DNA from: Rummeliibacillus pycnus_B
GTDB taxonomy: Bacteria > Bacillota > Bacilli > Bacillales_A > Planococcaceae
Length of the DNA stretch: 14,750 bases
Direction: 5' to 3'
NCBI RefSeq assembly: GCF_050459865.1
Contig: NZ_JBCMNM010000035.1
Span: 1-14,750, forward strand
This document shows positions 13,747 to 14,750 of this stretch, piece by piece (positions within the stretch are counted from its first letter, which is position 1; each line of letters opens with the position of its first letter). Below the pieces are notes generated by a model, which was given only the letters and a program-made list of their open reading frames with translations, did not search any database and was not told where the DNA came from. The position numbers and the translations under genes were made by a program.

Positions 13747-14577
13747 ATGAAGAAACTTGTAGCAGGAATTCTAACAGCATCACTAGCACTTAGCTTAGCA
13801 GCTTGCGGTGGCGGTGATAAATCATCATCTGGTGATTCAAAAGAAACAAAATTAGTAGTAGGTGCTTCTAATGTACCGCACGCAGAAATCTTGGAAAAAG
13901 CAAAACCAATACTTGAAAAAGAAGGCGTAGATTTAGAAATCGAAAAATACCAAGATTATGTATTACCAAACAAAGATTTGGATTCAGGTGAAATTGACGC
14001 TAACTATTTCCAACACAAACCTTATTTAGAACAACAAATTAAAGATAACGGGTATGATTTTGTCGATGCTGGTGATATTCATATCGAACCAATCGGCATC
14101 TACTCTAAAAAATATAAATCTCTAGATAAGCTTCCAGATGGAGCAACAATCTTAATTAGTAACTCTGTATCTGACCAAGGTCGTATCCTTACATTGTTAG
14201 AAGCAAAAGGCTTAATCACGTTAAAATCGGGTGTTGATAAAGCATCTGCTGAAATCAAAGATATAGACAAAAACCCTAAACACTTGAAAATTGATGCAAA
14301 AACTGCACCTGAAATGTTAGTACAAATGTATGAAAACGAAGAAGGGGATGCAGTTGTAATCAACTCTAACTTCGCAATTGATGCAGGCCTAACACCAACA
14401 AAAGATGCAATTGCTCTTGAAGATAGCAATTCTCCTTATGTAAATATCGTTGCAGTGAAAAAAGGAAATGAAAATAAGGAAGCTATCAAAAAATTAGTGG
14501 ATGTACTTCACTCAAAAGAAATTCAAGATTTCATCAACAAGGAATGGAAAGGTTCAGTTGTTCCTGTTTCAAAATAA
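13747..14577 (+). CDS. metQ: Methionine-binding lipoprotein (NlpA family)
   Basis: Substrate-binding component of 276 residues. The N-terminus is a lipoprotein signal peptide: MKK, a hydrophobic stretch, then lipobox LAAC with Cys20 as the expected lipidation site, followed by a Gly/Ser-rich linker. The mature part has NlpA-family features such as VGASNVPHAEIL and DANYFQHKPYLEQ. It would sit on the outer face of the membrane and deliver methionine (possibly D-methionine too) to MetN/MetP. It follows metP by 53 nt and has an AAAAGGGG ribosome site. Closed by the terminator at about 14592-14632. Confidence 0.97.
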   Translation: MKKLVAGILTASLALSLAACGGGDKSSSGDSKETKLVVGASNVPHAEILEKAKPILEKEGVDLEIEKYQDYVLPNKDLDSGEIDANYFQHKPYLEQQIKDNGYDFVDAGDIHIEPIGIYSKKYKSLDKLPDGATILISNSVSDQGRILTLLEAKGLITLKSGVDKASAEIKDIDKNPKHLKIDAKTAPEMLVQMYENEEGDAVVINSNFAIDAGLTPTKDAIALEDSNSPYVNIVAVKKGNENKEAIKKLVDVLHSKEIQDFINKEWKGSVVPVSK

Positions 14578-14591
14578 TTGACTATATATTA

Positions 14592-14632
14592 AAAGACGTT
14601 AGAGCAGATGAATTGTTCTAACGTCTTTTTTT
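14592..14632 (+). terminator. Rho-independent terminator after metQ
   Basis: AAAGACGTTAGAGCA pairs with TGTTCTAACGTCTTT (one G-U pair) around a short loop, followed by a run of seven or more T. It ends the metNPQ transcription unit. Confidence 0.92.
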
Positions 14633-14729
14633 CTGTTTGAATCAATTTCAGAATTCAAAGATTTGATAAAAAACACGAATATTAAATGGCATTATTAGAT
14701 GCAATAACTATTAGAACATTGTCTATGTC

Positions 14730-14750
14730 TATGAAGCGGAAGATGGCGAC
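14730..14750. repeat. Possible start of a further dispersed repeat at the window edge
   Basis: The last bases, ATGAAGCGGAAGATGGCGAC, are GC-richer than the preceding AT-rich DNA and contain AAGCGGAAG, similar to the dispersed repeats elsewhere in the window. The element is cut by the window end, so this is tentative. Confidence 0.3.

Overview
This window comes from a low-GC Gram-positive bacterium of the order Bacillales. Strong AGGAGG-type ribosome sites, an S-box riboswitch, a Bacillus-type FadR operator and protein sequences close to Bacillus subtilis HutH, FadN/FadA/FadE, YusI, GcvH, YusF, YusE and MetNPQ all point there. The low GC content and the GC-rich intergenic repeats make a Lysinibacillus/Solibacillus-like member of the Planococcaceae my best guess, but the genus is inferred.

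Layout. 1-89: the end of a dispersed intergenic repeat. 162-1640: hutH (histidine ammonia-lyase), with no other hut gene in view. 1807-2688: a stand-alone 5'-3' exonuclease (YpcP type), whose promoter region is bracketed by a perfect 10-bp inverted repeat. 2677-3198 (minus strand): a C39-like cysteine-protease-fold protein that overlaps the exonuclease gene tail to tail. 3199-3573: intergenic DNA with five copies of a motif at an exact 21-nt period, then a terminator. 3574-3891 (minus strand): a small thioredoxin-like protein. 4116-4133: a FadR box, followed by the fatty-acid beta-oxidation operon fadN-fadA-fadE (4159-9576). 9577-10170: about 590 bp without a gene, filled by repeat elements, one nested inside another, and a hairpin terminator. 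10171-11734: yusI-like, gcvH, yusF-like and yusE-like genes. 11735-11960: promoter, SAM-I (S-box) riboswitch and terminator. 12007-14577: metN-metP-metQ, the methionine ABC importer, closed by a terminator at about 14592-14632. The last bases look like the start of another dispersed repeat.

How the genes work together. FadE, FadN and FadA carry out successive steps of acyl-CoA beta-oxidation and are probably repressed by FadR until long-chain acyl-CoA accumulates. MetNPQ imports methionine and is switched off by S-adenosylmethionine through the S-box. GcvH is the lipoyl carrier of glycine cleavage. As I recall it, the order fadNAE - yusI - gcvH - yusF - yusE - metNPQ matches the B. subtilis yus region, so most of the window is conserved core genome. 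I see no phage, transposase, CRISPR array or defence system. The unexplained material is intergenic: the 21-nt phased repeat, the nested repeat elements, two inverted repeats over promoters, and a hairpin whose U-tract faces the wrong way.
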